Source of the DNA: an uncultured Clostridia bacterium
Lineage (GTDB): Bacteria > Bacillota > Clostridia > Christensenellales > Borkfalkiaceae
Assembly: GCA_944372575.1 (NCBI GenBank)
Contig: CALVZS010000002.1
Coordinates: 62,001-126,000, forward strand
DNA: 64,000 nt
Direction of reading: 5' to 3'
How positions within the stretch are numbered: position 1 is the first letter of the stretch; every line of letters begins with the position of its first letter. The notes below the pieces were generated by a model that did not search any database, was not told the DNA's origin, and worked only from the letters and a program-made list of their open reading frames with translations. This document shows positions 40,764 to 49,202 of the stretch, piece after piece. The position numbers and the translations under genes were made by a program.

Positions 40764-40867
40764 AAACCTTCCTCCTGTTTTCCTCCATTATAGCACATTA
40801 TAGCAAATGGGTGTATCAGAAATTGAGAATGGCGAAAAAATTTTTTGCACTTTTTCCGGAAAATTTC

Positions 40868-40907
40868 AAAAAAATTCCGTGCTGCCCGTATTTCGGGCGG
40901 CACGGAA
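40868..40907 (-). terminator. Terminator of the SDR gene
   Basis: A 14-bp stem with one G-T pair (40875-40888 with 40894-40907) is followed on the minus strand by seven T (40868-40874). Confidence 0.9.
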
Positions 40908-40924
40908 CAGAAAATGTACCTTCA

Positions 40925-41698
40925 TCATTTGTCTTTGAGCTTCTGTTGAGCGATGAAAACCTTCATCACCAGCGAGTGGGGCAGCAGTTTGGTGAGCGCG
41001 TGCGTCGCCTTGGCGACAAAGCCGGGAACTACATAGTCCCGCTTTTTCTTCATCGCGCGGAAGGTCTTTTTTACAATGAAGGCGGGGTCGTACATACAGT
41101 CAAAGTGCGTGATGACGCTCTGTTTGTTGGCGCGGTCGAAGAAGGCGGTCTTTGTCCAGTAGGGGCAGACGGCGAGCACGCGTACCCCGCGCGGGCGCAA
41201 TTCCCTGTTGACGGCGCGCGAGAGGGAGAGAACATATGCCTTGGTGGCGGCGTACTCCGCGCCGAAGGGCACGGGCTGGAAGGCGGCGACGCTGGCAATG
41301 TTGACGATGATACTGCCCTTGCTGCAATAGGGCAGGGCGGTGTGCATGATCAGGGTGAGCGCGCGGCAGTTCAGATCGACCATGCCCGCGGCGTCCTCCT
41401 CGCCGATGCGGTCAAAGCGTTCAAACTTGCCGAAACCGCTCGCGTTGATCAGGACGCGCACGTCGGGCGCCTCGGCGGCGAGCTGCGCGCCGAATGCGGC
41501 AAGGCTTTCCTCCCTTGTCAGATCGAGGGGCAGAACGCGCACGGGGACGGACAGATCCTGCCCGACGGCATTCAGTTTTTGTTCGCTGCGCGCGATCAGC
41601 CACAGTTCGTCCACCGGGCAGTGTGCGGGCAGTTCCTTTGCGAGCAGCGCCCCGATGCCCGAGGATGCGCCCGTGACGACGGCAATGCGTTTTGGCAT
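40925..41698 (-). CDS. Short-chain dehydrogenase/reductase (classical SDR, DltE-like)
   Basis: The 257-residue Rossmann enzyme has the cofactor motif TGASSGIG (9-16), the NASG region, catalytic Ser in NIASVAAF and YAATK (Tyr and Lys of the active site). It is an NAD(P)H-dependent oxidoreductase of unknown substrate. The start at 41698 has CGGAGG upstream; an in-frame start at 41866 would add 56 residues running into the opposite promoter. No operon partner is seen. A terminator follows. Confidence 0.9.
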   Translation of the reverse strand: MPKRIAVVTGASSGIGALLAKELPAHCPVDELWLIARSEQKLNAVGQDLSVPVRVLPLDLTREESLAAFGAQLAAEAPDVRVLINASGFGKFERFDRIGEEDAAGMVDLNCRALTLIMHTALPYCSKGSIIVNIASVAAFQPVPFGAEYAATKAYVLSLSRAVNRELRPRGVRVLAVCPYWTKTAFFDRANKQSVITHFDCMYDPAFIVKKTFRAMKKKRDYVVPGFVAKATHALTKLLPHSLVMKVFIAQQKLKDK

Positions 41699-41730
41699 AA
41701 AAAAACCTCCGAAAGTTTGTTTGAAAAATG

Positions 41731-41758
41731 TTTGATTGAAAACAAAACGCGGTATAAT
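41731..41758 (+). promoter_or_regulatory. hsp20 promoter
   Basis: TATAAT (41753-41758) is clear; a weak -35 (TTTGAT, 41731-41736) is 16 bp upstream. No CIRCE element was seen. The leader has a short hairpin (CCTCC...GGAGG) just before the ribosome binding site, which could melt with heat, though this is inference. Confidence 0.6.
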
Positions 41759-41801
41759 ATATATGACCTCCGAAGGGGAGGCTCCAAAGGAGATAACAAT
41801 T

Positions 41802-42227
41802 ATGAAAACGTATCTGCAGAAGAGAAATTCGGGTGATGTGTTCGATGTGTTCGAGGACTTCTTCAAGCCGATGTTCTATGATGAACAGCTCGACAGCATG
41901 AGAACGGATATTAAGGAGACGGACAAGGACTACCAGCTCTCGATCGAGATGCCCGGCTTTAAGAAGGACGAGATCAAGGTCTCGCTGGAGAACGGCTATC
42001 TGACCGTCAGTGCGGAAAAGAACGAGACGGAAGAGGAAGGGAAGGAGAAGGAAAGCTCCAAGTACCTTCGCAGGGAGTGCCGTGTTTCCTGCCAGCGCAG
42101 CTACTACGTCGGCGACAAGGTGCAGGAAGAGAACGTCAAGGCAAAGTACGAGAACGGGATGCTTCAGCTCACCGTGCCGAAGGAAGAGCCCAAGAAGATC
42201 ACGGCGAAATCCATCGCCATCGAATAA
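41802..42227 (+). CDS. Small heat shock protein, Hsp20 family
   Basis: Hsp20 proteins hold unfolding proteins in soluble oligomers. The 141-residue product has an N-terminal region with FFKPMFYDE, the alpha-crystallin domain (about 34-130) with the strand pattern YQLSIEMPGFKKDEIKVSLENGYLTVSA, and the C-terminal GML-type A-x-x-x-GML motif in YENGMLQLTVPKE. The ATG at 41802 is preceded by AAAGGAG. The gene is single and ends at a strong terminator. Confidence 0.94.
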   Translation: MKTYLQKRNSGDVFDVFEDFFKPMFYDEQLDSMRTDIKETDKDYQLSIEMPGFKKDEIKVSLENGYLTVSAEKNETEEEGKEKESSKYLRRECRVSCQRSYYVGDKVQEENVKAKYENGMLQLTVPKEEPKKITAKSIAIE

Positions 42228-42246
42228 CGCGAGAATGATTTCTCCC

Positions 42247-42275
42247 ATCGCCGCCGTATGGCGGCGATTTTTTTT
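42247..42275 (+). terminator. Terminator after hsp20
   Basis: The 9-bp stem ATCGCCGCC/GGCGGCGAT (42247-42255 with 42260-42268) leads into eight T. Confidence 0.92.
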
Positions 42276-42311
42276 GCTCTTTTTTCCGCGCGGACAGCGG
42301 GTGCGCTCCCT

Positions 42312-44165
42312 TCAGATGAGCGTGCCGTATTCCTCGTAGAGCGCTTCGGTGCGCTCGGCGATCTGTGCCTGCCGCGCCGTGATCTGCTGCGCGCGTACAT
42401 AGTCCCTGCCGCAGCCGGCAAGCTCCTCCCCGAGCGCGGCATCCTCCTGTTCGAGGGCGGCAAGCTCCTCCTCGATGGCATGGACGCGGTTCCTGCGCTG
42501 CGCCTCGCGGGCGCGCTCCTCCCTGGAGCGGTACCCCGTAGTTTCGGCGGTCTTTTTCTCCTCCGCCTGTTCTTTGGCGGGCTGTTTTTTCCGGTTTAAA
42601 AACGCCTGATAGCCCCCTTCAAAGGGGTGCAGCTCGCCGTCCTCGATGAGTATCACGCGGTCGGCGACCGCCTCGGTAAACCTGCGGTCGTGCGAGACGA
42701 ACAGCACCGTGCCGGAATATTCCTTCAGCGCGCTCTCCAGCGCCTCGCGGGCGGGCAGGTCGAGGTGGTTGGTGGGCTCGTCCAGCACGAGCACGTTGCC
42801 CCGCTCCGCCTCCAGCATGGCAAGGGCGAGTTTTGCCTTCAGTCCGCCCGAGAGTTCGCCCACCGTCTTTTGCACGTCCTCGGCGTCCAGCCCCGCCTGC
42901 GCCAGCAGGCTGCGCATCTGCGTCTGTGACAGGGCGCGGTACTTCCCCCAGAAGGCGTCCAGCACGCGCTCGCGCGCATCGAGCTGCGCGTTCTCCTGGT
43001 CGTAGTAGGCGATGCGCACATACCTGCCGAGGCGAACCCGCCCGTCGCCGGAGAGGAGGAATTTGAGCAGCGTGCTCTTTCCCGTGCCGTTGTCGCCCAA
43101 AAGGGCGCACTTCTGTCCGCGCATGAGGGTGAAGGAGGCATCGTGCAGCAGCGTTTTGCCGTCAACGGTGAGGTCAAAATGTTCATAGCGCAGCACGCAC
43201 TCGTAGGGCTGTTCGTCAAAGGAAAAGCAAAAGCGGGGCGGACGTTTGGGCGGGACGGGCTTTTCCAGCCGCTCCATGCGCTCGAGCTGTTTGACGCGGC
43301 TCTGCGCGGCGGAGGCGGACGTCGCGCGCACGATATGGCGGTCGACGAAGTCCTGCAGCTTTGCGATCTCCTCGCACTGCTTTTCATACAGGCGTTCCTC
43401 CTCCTTGCGCCTCTCCTCGCGCTGGACGCGGTACTTGGAGTAGTTTCCCTTATACGAGGTGAGCGTGCCGTTCTCCAGTTCCAGCGTCCGCGCGGTGAGG
43501 CGGTCGAGAAAGTACCGGTCGTGGGATACGACGAGCAGAGCGCCCTTGTAGGAGGAGAGGTAGTCCTCCAGCCAAAAGAGGGTGGAGGTGTCCAGATGGT
43601 TGGTCGGCTCGTCCAGCACGAGCAGTTCCGGCTCCTCGAGCAGCAGGCGGCAGAGTTTGAGCTTGGTGCGCTCGCCCCCGGACATGGTAGCCACCTTCTG
43701 GGCGTAGACACCCTCGAAACCCATGCCATTGAGCACGGTGCGGATGCGCACGTCGCAGTGGTAGGAGTCGCGCGCCGCGATGCGCCTGTTCAGACTCTCT
43801 GCCCGCGCGGCAAGCGTGCGCATCTCCGCCTCGTCCGCGTGCGCCATCTGCGCCTCCGTCTCGCGCAGGCGGGCGATGAGCTGCCTGTCCTCCTCGAACA
43901 GTTCCTCCATCGCCCCGTACACGGTGGAGTTGGAGGTAAAGCCGCCGCTCTGTTCGAGGTAGCCGAGCGTGAGGGCGCTCTTTCTGACGATGCTGCCCTC
44001 GTCCGGGGCAAGTTCGCCCGTCAGCAGCTTCAGGATGGTGGTCTTTCCCTCGCCGTTGCCGCCGAGAAAGCCGATGCGCTCCTTTTCATGAACGGAAAAA
44101 CAGACGTCCTTCACGACGGGGACGCCCGCATAGCCGAATGTGACGTGTTCAAAGGTAACAAGCAT
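42312..44165 (-). CDS. ABC-F family ATPase (translation factor type)
   Basis: The 617-residue protein has two ABC domains in one chain and no membrane segment. Walker A loops are GGNGEGKTT (about 35-43) and GDNGTGKST (second half); signatures are MSGGERTK and LSGGLKAK; LDEPTNHLD appears in both halves. A linker of the P-site-tRNA-interacting type and a C-terminal coiled coil (about 525-617) are present. Such proteins act on the ribosome; some protect it from antibiotics, but that cannot be told from sequence alone. AGGAAAA precedes the start. Confidence 0.93.
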   Translation of the reverse strand: MLVTFEHVTFGYAGVPVVKDVCFSVHEKERIGFLGGNGEGKTTILKLLTGELAPDEGSIVRKSALTLGYLEQSGGFTSNSTVYGAMEELFEEDRQLIARLRETEAQMAHADEAEMRTLAARAESLNRRIAARDSYHCDVRIRTVLNGMGFEGVYAQKVATMSGGERTKLKLCRLLLEEPELLVLDEPTNHLDTSTLFWLEDYLSSYKGALLVVSHDRYFLDRLTARTLELENGTLTSYKGNYSKYRVQREERRKEEERLYEKQCEEIAKLQDFVDRHIVRATSASAAQSRVKQLERMERLEKPVPPKRPPRFCFSFDEQPYECVLRYEHFDLTVDGKTLLHDASFTLMRGQKCALLGDNGTGKSTLLKFLLSGDGRVRLGRYVRIAYYDQENAQLDARERVLDAFWGKYRALSQTQMRSLLAQAGLDAEDVQKTVGELSGGLKAKLALAMLEAERGNVLVLDEPTNHLDLPAREALESALKEYSGTVLFVSHDRRFTEAVADRVILIEDGELHPFEGGYQAFLNRKKQPAKEQAEEKKTAETTGYRSREERAREAQRRNRVHAIEEELAALEQEDAALGEELAGCGRDYVRAQQITARQAQIAERTEALYEEYGTLI

Positions 44166-44195
44166 ACTTTTTTCCTGTTCGGAGAAACTTCTGGT

Positions 44196-44315
44196 ATGAG
44201 AAAGAAATGGGAGCAGGCGGAGCGCCTGCGCGAGCGCCTTAAATGCGCGCCGCCCGCCAAGTGCGCGCGGCTCACCGAAAAGCTGGTGCGCCTTATGGAT
44301 GAGATCACTAAGTGA
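44196..44315 (+). CDS. Possible small basic/amphipathic protein (39 residues)
   Basis: A short frame begins MRKKWEQAERLRERLKC and ends LTEKLVRLMDEITK; it is a predicted charged helix with two Cys. GGAGAA lies 10 bases before the ATG, and it fills the gap between two convergent/tandem minus-strand genes, ending exactly at the stop of the radical SAM gene. No promoter is visible and no homologue is known to me, so it may be chance in GC-rich DNA. Confidence 0.3.
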   Translation: MRKKWEQAERLRERLKCAPPAKCARLTEKLVRLMDEITK

Positions 44316-45164
44316 TCAGAAGTCCCATGCGGGGATGAACGCCTTTCCCGCGCTCTCCTTCTCCTGCGTGTACAGGGGGTCGAAGCCGAGTGAGAGGGCA
44401 TAGTCCGTCACGCGGCGGTATTCGCGCGCGGTCAGCGTGCGCTGCAGTTCGGGCAGGTCGCTATGACCCATGGGCGTGTACTGCCGCATCAGGGATACGG
44501 GCGTGTGCGGGGGGAGCGTTTCGTGCAGGAAGTCGAGCACGCGCAGGGAATCGGAGGTACAGGATGGCATCACCAGGTGCCTGACCAGCAGCCCGCTCAG
44601 CAGCTTGCCGTCCTTCCATGCGGCGGGCTTTTGCGCCATAAAGGCGACGGCGGCGGAGGCATAGGCGAAGTAGTCCCTCCTCCCCGTGTAGCGCTCGGAG
44701 AGGTCGGGCGAATAAAATTTGAGGTCGGGCAGCCACACGTCGACGTAGGGGGCGATGCGCTCCAGCGCGTCCGCCTTGCAGTACCCGCCCGAATTGTACA
44801 CCACGGGGATGGAGGGCCTGTAGAGGGCGAGCGCCTCGCAGATCTGGTCGGAGACATGATCGGGCGTGACGAGGTTGATGTTGTCCGCGCCCATCTGCTC
44901 CAGCGTGCGGAAGATGTCCGCCAGCTCCTTGGGCGTGACCTCCCTGCCGCGCCTTGCGCGCGAGAGGTCGTAGTTCTGGCAGAACACGCACTTTAAGGAA
45001 CAGCCGCCGAAGAACACCGTGCCGCTGCCGCGCGCATGGGAGATGGGCGGCTCCTCGAAGGGGTGCAGATAGTATTTTGCGACGGTCAGCCCCTTCACTC
45101 CGCACGCACCCGCACGTTCGGGGCGGTCGGCGCCGCAGGAGATGGGACACAGGGTACATTGCAT
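44316..45164 (-). CDS. Radical SAM protein, pyruvate-formate-lyase-activating-enzyme-like
   Basis: The 282-residue protein has the radical SAM cluster motif CxxxCxxC (C55, C59, C62 in [13 protein letters not shown]) and an N-terminal Cys set (C3, C6, C10, C21) that may bind another cluster. The GGxP-like NSGGY region and [14 protein letters not shown] block resemble the AmmeMemoRadiSam/PflA-like group. Its target protein is unknown; no glycyl radical enzyme gene is adjacent. The -10 box TATACT ends 6 bases before the ATG and no ribosome binding site is seen, so the message is probably leaderless. Confidence 0.87.
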   Translation of the reverse strand: MQCTLCPISCGADRPERAGACGVKGLTVAKYYLHPFEEPPISHARGSGTVFFGGCSLKCVFCQNYDLSRARRGREVTPKELADIFRTLEQMGADNINLVTPDHVSDQICEALALYRPSIPVVYNSGGYCKADALERIAPYVDVWLPDLKFYSPDLSERYTGRRDYFAYASAAVAFMAQKPAAWKDGKLLSGLLVRHLVMPSCTSDSLRVLDFLHETLPPHTPVSLMRQYTPMGHSDLPELQRTLTAREYRRVTDYALSLGFDPLYTQEKESAGKAFIPAWDF

Positions 45165-45170
45165 AAAAAA

Positions 45171-45199
45171 AGTATATCATGTCCGCATGGAAAAAGCAA
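45171..45199 (-). promoter_or_regulatory. Promoter of the radical SAM gene, leaderless arrangement
   Basis: Minus strand: TTGCTT (45194-45199), 17-bp spacer, TATACT (45171-45176). Six bases to the ATG at 45164. Confidence 0.8.
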
Positions 45200-45220
45200 C
45201 CTCCGGCGCGGCGGAATTAG

Positions 45221-45249
45221 TTGACTTTTTTACATCGGGATATTATAAT
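45221..45249 (+). promoter_or_regulatory. metK promoter, near-leaderless arrangement
   Basis: TTGACT (45221-45226), 17-bp spacer, TATAAT (45244-45249). Nine bases to the ATG at 45259; no SAM riboswitch could fit in the leader. Confidence 0.85.
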
Positions 45250-45258
45250 GAGCGGGCT

Positions 45259-46422
45259 ATGAGAAGATTTTTTACAAGCGAGAGCGTGACGGAAGGTCAC
45301 CCCGATAAAGTTTGCGACAGCATTGCGGACGCCATTCTGGACGAGTTGGTCGCGCGCGATCCCATGACGCGCTCGGCGATCGAGTGCTGCGCCGCCTACA
45401 ACACCCTGTTCCTGACGGGGGAGGTCACCTCCCGTGCGCAGGTGGATTATGAGGAGATCGCCCGCCGCGTCATCCGCGAGATCGGCTATGACGCCGGCGA
45501 TTTCGCATACGACAAGTGCCGCGTCATTACCCTCATTCACGGACAGTCGCCCGATATTGCAATGGGTGTGGATGCGTCCCGTGAGATGAAGGCGGGCGGC
45601 GCGGGGTACGACGCGTTGGGCGCGGGCGATCAGGGCATGATGTTCGGCTACGCCTGCCGTGAGACGGCGGAGTTCATGCCGCTGCCCATCATGCTTGCTC
45701 ACCGCCTGGCGTACCGCCTGAGCGAGGCGCGTAAGTCGGGCGAGCTTGCCTACCTGCGTCCCGACGGCAAGACGCAGGTCACCGTGGAGTATGAGGGCAA
45801 GACGCCCGTCCGCGTGGACACGGTGGTCGTCTCCACCCAGCACGATGCCGCCGTTTCGCAGGAGGAGATCGCCCGCGACGTTCGCGAGCACATCATCGGG
45901 CGGGTCATTCCTGCGCACCTGCTGGACGAAAAGACCCGCTACCTCATCAACCCGACGGGCAAGTTTGTCATCGGCGGGCCGGAAGGGGATTCCGGGCTGA
46001 CGGGCAGGAAGATCGTCGTCGATACCTACGGCGGCAGATGCCCGCACGGCGGCGGCGCATTCTCCGGAAAGGATGCGACCAAGGTGGATCGCAGTGCCGC
46101 ATACATCACCCGCTATATTGCCAAGAACCTGGTGGCGGCGGGCATTGCGGACGAGGCGGAACTGCAGGTCGCCTATGCCATTGGCGTGGCGCGCCCCGTC
46201 TCCGTGTTCGTGGAGACATTCGGCACGGGCAGGCTGCCTGACGACAGGATCGCCGAGATTGTCAAACGGGAAATTGACCTGCGCCCCGCTGCGATCATCG
46301 ATGCGCTCGGCTTGCGCAGACCCATATTCCGTGAAACGGCTGTCTACGGCCACTTCGGCAGAGAGCAGTTCTCCTGGGAGAGAACGGATCGCGTTGCCGA
46401 CCTAAAGAAGTATCTTATGTAA
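45259..46422 (+). CDS. metK: S-adenosylmethionine synthetase
   Basis: MetK makes S-adenosylmethionine from methionine and ATP. The 387-residue product begins [19 protein letters not shown] and has the [12 protein letters not shown] and GGGAFSGKD(A)TKVDRS signatures and DxGxTGRKI-type loop. The ATG at 45259 fits the family start; frames extending upstream pass through the promoter. Most Gram-positive metK genes have a long leader or SAM riboswitch; here the transcript has almost none. A terminator follows. Confidence 0.97.
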   Translation: MRRFFTSESVTEGHPDKVCDSIADAILDELVARDPMTRSAIECCAAYNTLFLTGEVTSRAQVDYEEIARRVIREIGYDAGDFAYDKCRVITLIHGQSPDIAMGVDASREMKAGGAGYDALGAGDQGMMFGYACRETAEFMPLPIMLAHRLAYRLSEARKSGELAYLRPDGKTQVTVEYEGKTPVRVDTVVVSTQHDAAVSQEEIARDVREHIIGRVIPAHLLDEKTRYLINPTGKFVIGGPEGDSGLTGRKIVVDTYGGRCPHGGGAFSGKDATKVDRSAAYITRYIAKNLVAAGIADEAELQVAYAIGVARPVSVFVETFGTGRLPDDRIAEIVKREIDLRPAAIIDALGLRRPIFRETAVYGHFGREQFSWERTDRVADLKKYLM

Positions 46423-46464
46423 ACAGAATGACGGAGTTTTTAATTTGATGATCAATGTCTGAAG

Positions 46465-46487
46465 GAGCGGAGAAATCCGCTCTTTTT
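46465..46487 (+). terminator. Terminator after metK
   Basis: The 7-bp stem GAGCGGA/TCCGCTC (46465-46471 with 46476-46482, loop GAAA) is followed by five T. Confidence 0.88.
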
Positions 46488-46547
46488 ATATTCAAAAAAT
46501 TTATAGCTGTAATAAAAATAAATAATAAATATATTTTTGCATATATG

Positions 46548-46576
46548 TTGTGGAAACATGAAATTTGTGATATAAA
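46548..46576 (+). promoter_or_regulatory. Promoter of the broken substrate-binding protein gene
   Basis: TTGTGG (46548-46553), 17-bp spacer, TATAAA (46571-46576), in an AT-rich intergenic stretch (46488-46613). The match is moderate. Confidence 0.5.
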
Positions 46577-46613
46577 TGTGAATATAAAACTTCAAGCGAC
46601 TGGATGGTAGGGC

Positions 46614-47579
46614 ATGACAAAGACAAAGAAGGGATTGATCGGCTGGTTGATAACACTTGTACTATGCGCGGGGATGTTGGCAGGAGTTTTGCAGGGCGCA
46701 GCGCCGGCAGTCGCTTCTGCACAGGATGATTACACAATCGGCATATCGGTGCCGGAAAGCGGCAGTTATAATAATTTGGCAAATGCGATCGCTGCACGGA
46801 TTCCATCCGATTATAATGTGTATTCATAGTATTATCAGGATGCGGAAGAGCAGATCGAGCAATTTGATAAGATGATTTCATGGGGTGTAGATGCAATCAT
46901 CATTGTACCCTCGGATGAGGAAGCGCTGGCGGATGCCTTCCGGGAAATCCGGAGCGAGGGAATTGACTTGTTTGTGATCGGGGACTATATTGAAAACAGT
47001 CCGGAGGGAACGGTATTTTTTTCTAACGATTACTATGTTCTCGGTCTCAGCCATGCAAATTGGATTCGCAGCGGCTCCGATTTTAATGCCGATTCCGTCA
47101 TTTACCTCTATTATGCCTCCGATGCGAACGGCCAGTTGTACAAACAGGGCGTGCTGGATGGGTTGGCAGTTTTGGATATGCCGGGCGCCATAACGTGTGT
47201 TGAAGTCACCGGTTTGCAGGATATAGATCATGCCTTAAATGATTGGTTTGAAGAACACGGCGGGGAAGAAGTGAAGGAAAATGTAACATATTCATCGGCA
47301 TTTGCAGAACGTGTTCTTCAATACTATCATGCACACGGGTACAGCGATGCGGCTTCCGGCACGGGAATCAGGGCATTTTCCGATCCGACGGATGAGGACG
47401 CTCCGCTTGGATATGACGATGAGTATGCGGCATATCTGTCATCAGTCGGGCAGTCGATTGCAGATACCATTCAAACTGTTCTGGAAGGCGGTGAGCCGGA
47501 GAATGCCACCGAAATCAACGGGTGCTATGTTGTATATTATGATTTTGTACCTGGTTATATAAAATATGTCAGCCGTTAA
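46614..47579 (+). pseudogene. Periplasmic-type sugar-binding protein interrupted by an in-frame TAG
   Basis: A signal peptide (1-40, MTKTKKGLIG...VASAQ) leads into DDYTIGISVPESGSYNNLAN, typical of a type I solute-binding protein of the RbsB/XylF class. Codon 72 (46827-46829) is TAG; the same frame then continues to a normal end at 47579, with family features such as VDAIIIVPSDEEAL and GIDLFVIGDY. Upstream and downstream parts therefore form one gene with a single amber codon, about 321 codons in total. No transporter genes are beside it. TAG is used as an ordinary stop elsewhere in this window (e.g. mscL), so the gene is probably broken rather than recoded. Confidence 0.82.
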
Positions 47580-47597
47580 ATGAAAGGAGAGGAAAGG

Positions 47598-47645
47598 ATG
47601 AAAAAGAGAGCGCATATCATGTGCGGGGTGGCGGCGGCTATGTAA
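47598..47645 (+). other. 15-codon frame: gene remnant or leader peptide before the ZIP gene
   Basis: A strong ribosome binding site (AAAGGAGAGGAAAGG) precedes ATG 47598, which encodes MKKRAHIMCGVAAAM and stops. It looks like the first part of a signal peptide, so it may be the stump of a deleted gene. It could also be a leader peptide with His, Cys and Met residues upstream of the metal transporter. A hairpin (TGCGCT/AGCGCA, about 47654-47675) follows it. Confidence 0.35.
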
Positions 47646-47729
47646 AGATGCGTGCGCTGCAGGAGGGGAGCGCAGAATGGTCGTTATAAAAGGGCGCTTC
47701 GATGGCAATGCTCCTTGCGGGAGGAATAT

Positions 47730-48518
47730 ATGAGCAATGCGGCAATGCTGGCGCTGGGTTTTGTCATCGTGTTTGCGATGAATGCGTTCGGCGCGGCGTT
47801 TGTGTTCGCGTTTCGCGGGGACGTATCGGAAAAAATCAATACATTGTTTCTCGGATTTGCCTCCGGCGTGATGGTGGCGGCAAGCGTGTTTTCGCTGCTG
47901 CTGCCCGCCATCGAACAGGCGCAGGGTTGGGGCAGATGGAACTTTCTGCCTGCCGTCATCGGCTTTTTTGCGGGCGGGGCATTCCTTGTGCTGCTCGACA
48001 GGCTCATCCCGCATCTGCACTACGCCACGAACGAGGAAGAAGGGCCGCGCGTCGCGCTTCCAAAACCTGCCCGGCTCTTCTTTGCCGTCACTATCCACAA
48101 CATCCCCGAAGGGCTTGCGGTGGGCCTTGCCTTCGGGGCTGCCGCAACGGACGGCACGAGTGCGGCATACCTGGCGGCTCTCATGCTCGCCGTGGGTATC
48201 GGCATCCAGAACCTGCCCGAGGGGGCAGCCGTCGCCCTTCCCATGAAGGCGGCGACGGGCAGCCGGTGGAAGGCATTCTGTCTGGGGACGCTCTCCGGTG
48301 CGGTGGAACCGCTCTTTGCCGCAGTGGGATTTTTCCTGGCGTCGCAGCTTGCGGGCGCGCAGCCGTGGCTGCTCTCCTTTGCCGCGGGCGCCATGGTGTT
48401 CGTCGTTGCGGAGGATCTCATTCCCGATGCCAAGCTGGAGACCCATCCCCATCTGAGTGCATGGGGAGTAATGGCGGGGTTTGCACTGATGATGGCGCTC
48501 GACGTCGCATTCGGCTGA
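47730..48518 (+). CDS. ZIP family divalent metal transporter
   Basis: The 262-residue product has about eight transmembrane helices and the ZIP signature HNIPEGLAVGLAFG, followed by the matching QNLPEGAAVALP. These form the binuclear metal path for Zn(II), Fe(II) or other divalent ions (ZupT/GufA-type). A His pair in LIPHLHYATNEEE lies in the variable loop. The ATG at 47730 is preceded by GGGAGG. The following genes (DUF3793, flavodoxin) are under a separate promoter with palindromes, which suggests a metal-linked neighbourhood. Confidence 0.92.
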   Translation: MSNAAMLALGFVIVFAMNAFGAAFVFAFRGDVSEKINTLFLGFASGVMVAASVFSLLLPAIEQAQGWGRWNFLPAVIGFFAGGAFLVLLDRLIPHLHYATNEEEGPRVALPKPARLFFAVTIHNIPEGLAVGLAFGAAATDGTSAAYLAALMLAVGIGIQNLPEGAAVALPMKAATGSRWKAFCLGTLSGAVEPLFAAVGFFLASQLAGAQPWLLSFAAGAMVFVVAEDLIPDAKLETHPHLSAWGVMAGFALMMALDVAFG

Positions 48519-48536
48519 AAATTTGGCCCGAAACAG

Positions 48537-48565
48537 TTGACAAAAGGCGGCAAAATGTGTAAAAT
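48537..48565 (+). promoter_or_regulatory. Promoter of the DUF3793-flavodoxin operon
   Basis: TTGACA (48537-48542), 17-bp spacer, TAAAAT (48560-48565). Predicted transcript start near 48572, just before two palindromes. Confidence 0.85.
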
Positions 48566-48575
48566 AAAGCAAGAG

Positions 48576-48626
48576 GTTCGCAATGGCGAACTATTTGATT
48601 GCCGTTTAGTTCGCATATGCGAACTA
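48576..48626 (+). promoter_or_regulatory. Tandem palindromic operator GTTCGC-N4-GCGAAC
   Basis: Two sites share the arms GTTCGC/GCGAAC with a 4-bp centre: 48576-48591 (centre AATG) and a perfect 20-bp palindrome at 48607-48626 (centre ATAT, outer TA/TA). They lie right after the transcript start and before the ribosome binding site. Such an arrangement fits repression by a dimeric regulator, possibly metal-dependent; the regulator is not identified. Confidence 0.75.
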
Positions 48627-48641
48627 AAAAGGAGGCGAGGG

Positions 48642-49202
48642 ATGAGTGAGACGGAATACTCTCTCGGCAGGGTGTGCGCTGCGATGTTTGCGGGGATCAA
48701 GCCCGCCGGTCTTGTCTCGGTAAGGGCGCGGGAGAGGGCGACGCTTGTGCGCATCTGCAGAAGTTTTCATGAAAAGGGGTTCTCCTGTGCCGTACTGCGG
48801 GAGGGGGAAGAGCGCGTTCTCGTATGTATCTATCACAGGGAACGGCTCGCGCATCTGCTCTCCTCTTCGCAGATCCGCTCTTTTTTGGAGGCGCGCGGAT
48901 ACCGGTATACAGGCGTAAAGGAGGCATTTGCCTGTCTGAAGGTGCGCATGGCGTCCGGGACGTTCCCGCATGAGGTGGGGGTGTTTCTCGGCTATCCCCT
49001 GCATGACGTGGAAGGATTCATCGCGGATCCGCGCGGCGGTACGCCGTGCGGTGCATGGAAAGCGTACGGCGATGAGGAGGGCGCGGCAAGGACGTCTGCG
49101 CGCTGGCGCAGATGTACGGATGCCGTCTGCCGCATGATGGACAGCGGAAAATCGCTCACGCAGATCTTCGGCGTGGGAGAAAAAAGGAGGAATATCGTAT
49201 GA
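48642..49202 (+). CDS. DUF3793 family protein
   Basis: The 186-residue protein has the family's FPHEVGVFLGYPLHDVEGFI block (about 105-125), with the Tyr/Asp pattern kept, and the N-terminal CAAMFAGIKPAGLVSV region. DUF3793 is common in anaerobic Clostridia, often beside flavodoxins and iron-transport genes; its function is unknown. AAAGGAGG lies before the ATG at 48642. The stop overlaps the flavodoxin start (ATGA). Confidence 0.88.
   Translation: MSETEYSLGRVCAAMFAGIKPAGLVSVRARERATLVRICRSFHEKGFSCAVLREGEERVLVCIYHRERLAHLLSSSQIRSFLEARGYRYTGVKEAFACLKVRMASGTFPHEVGVFLGYPLHDVEGFIADPRGGTPCGAWKAYGDEEGAARTSARWRRCTDAVCRMMDSGKSLTQIFGVGEKRRNIV

Noticed and set aside
41700-41801. A CIRCE or other heat-shock operator before hsp20
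   Set aside because: No TTAGCACTC-N9-GAGTGCTAA-like repeat is present; only a short CCTCC/GGAGG pairing is seen.
42312-44165. Naming the ABC-F protein as a specific antibiotic-protection factor
   Set aside because: Housekeeping and resistance ABC-F proteins share these motifs, and no drug-inducible leader was recognised upstream.
45200-45258. A SAM riboswitch before metK
   Set aside because: The promoter -10 box ends 9 bases before the ATG, so no leader exists to hold one.
46827-46829. TAG recoding (for example pyrrolysine) in the binding protein
   Set aside because: TAG ends mscL and other genes here, no suppressor tRNA or pyl gene is visible, and one site is not enough; a nonsense mutation is simpler.
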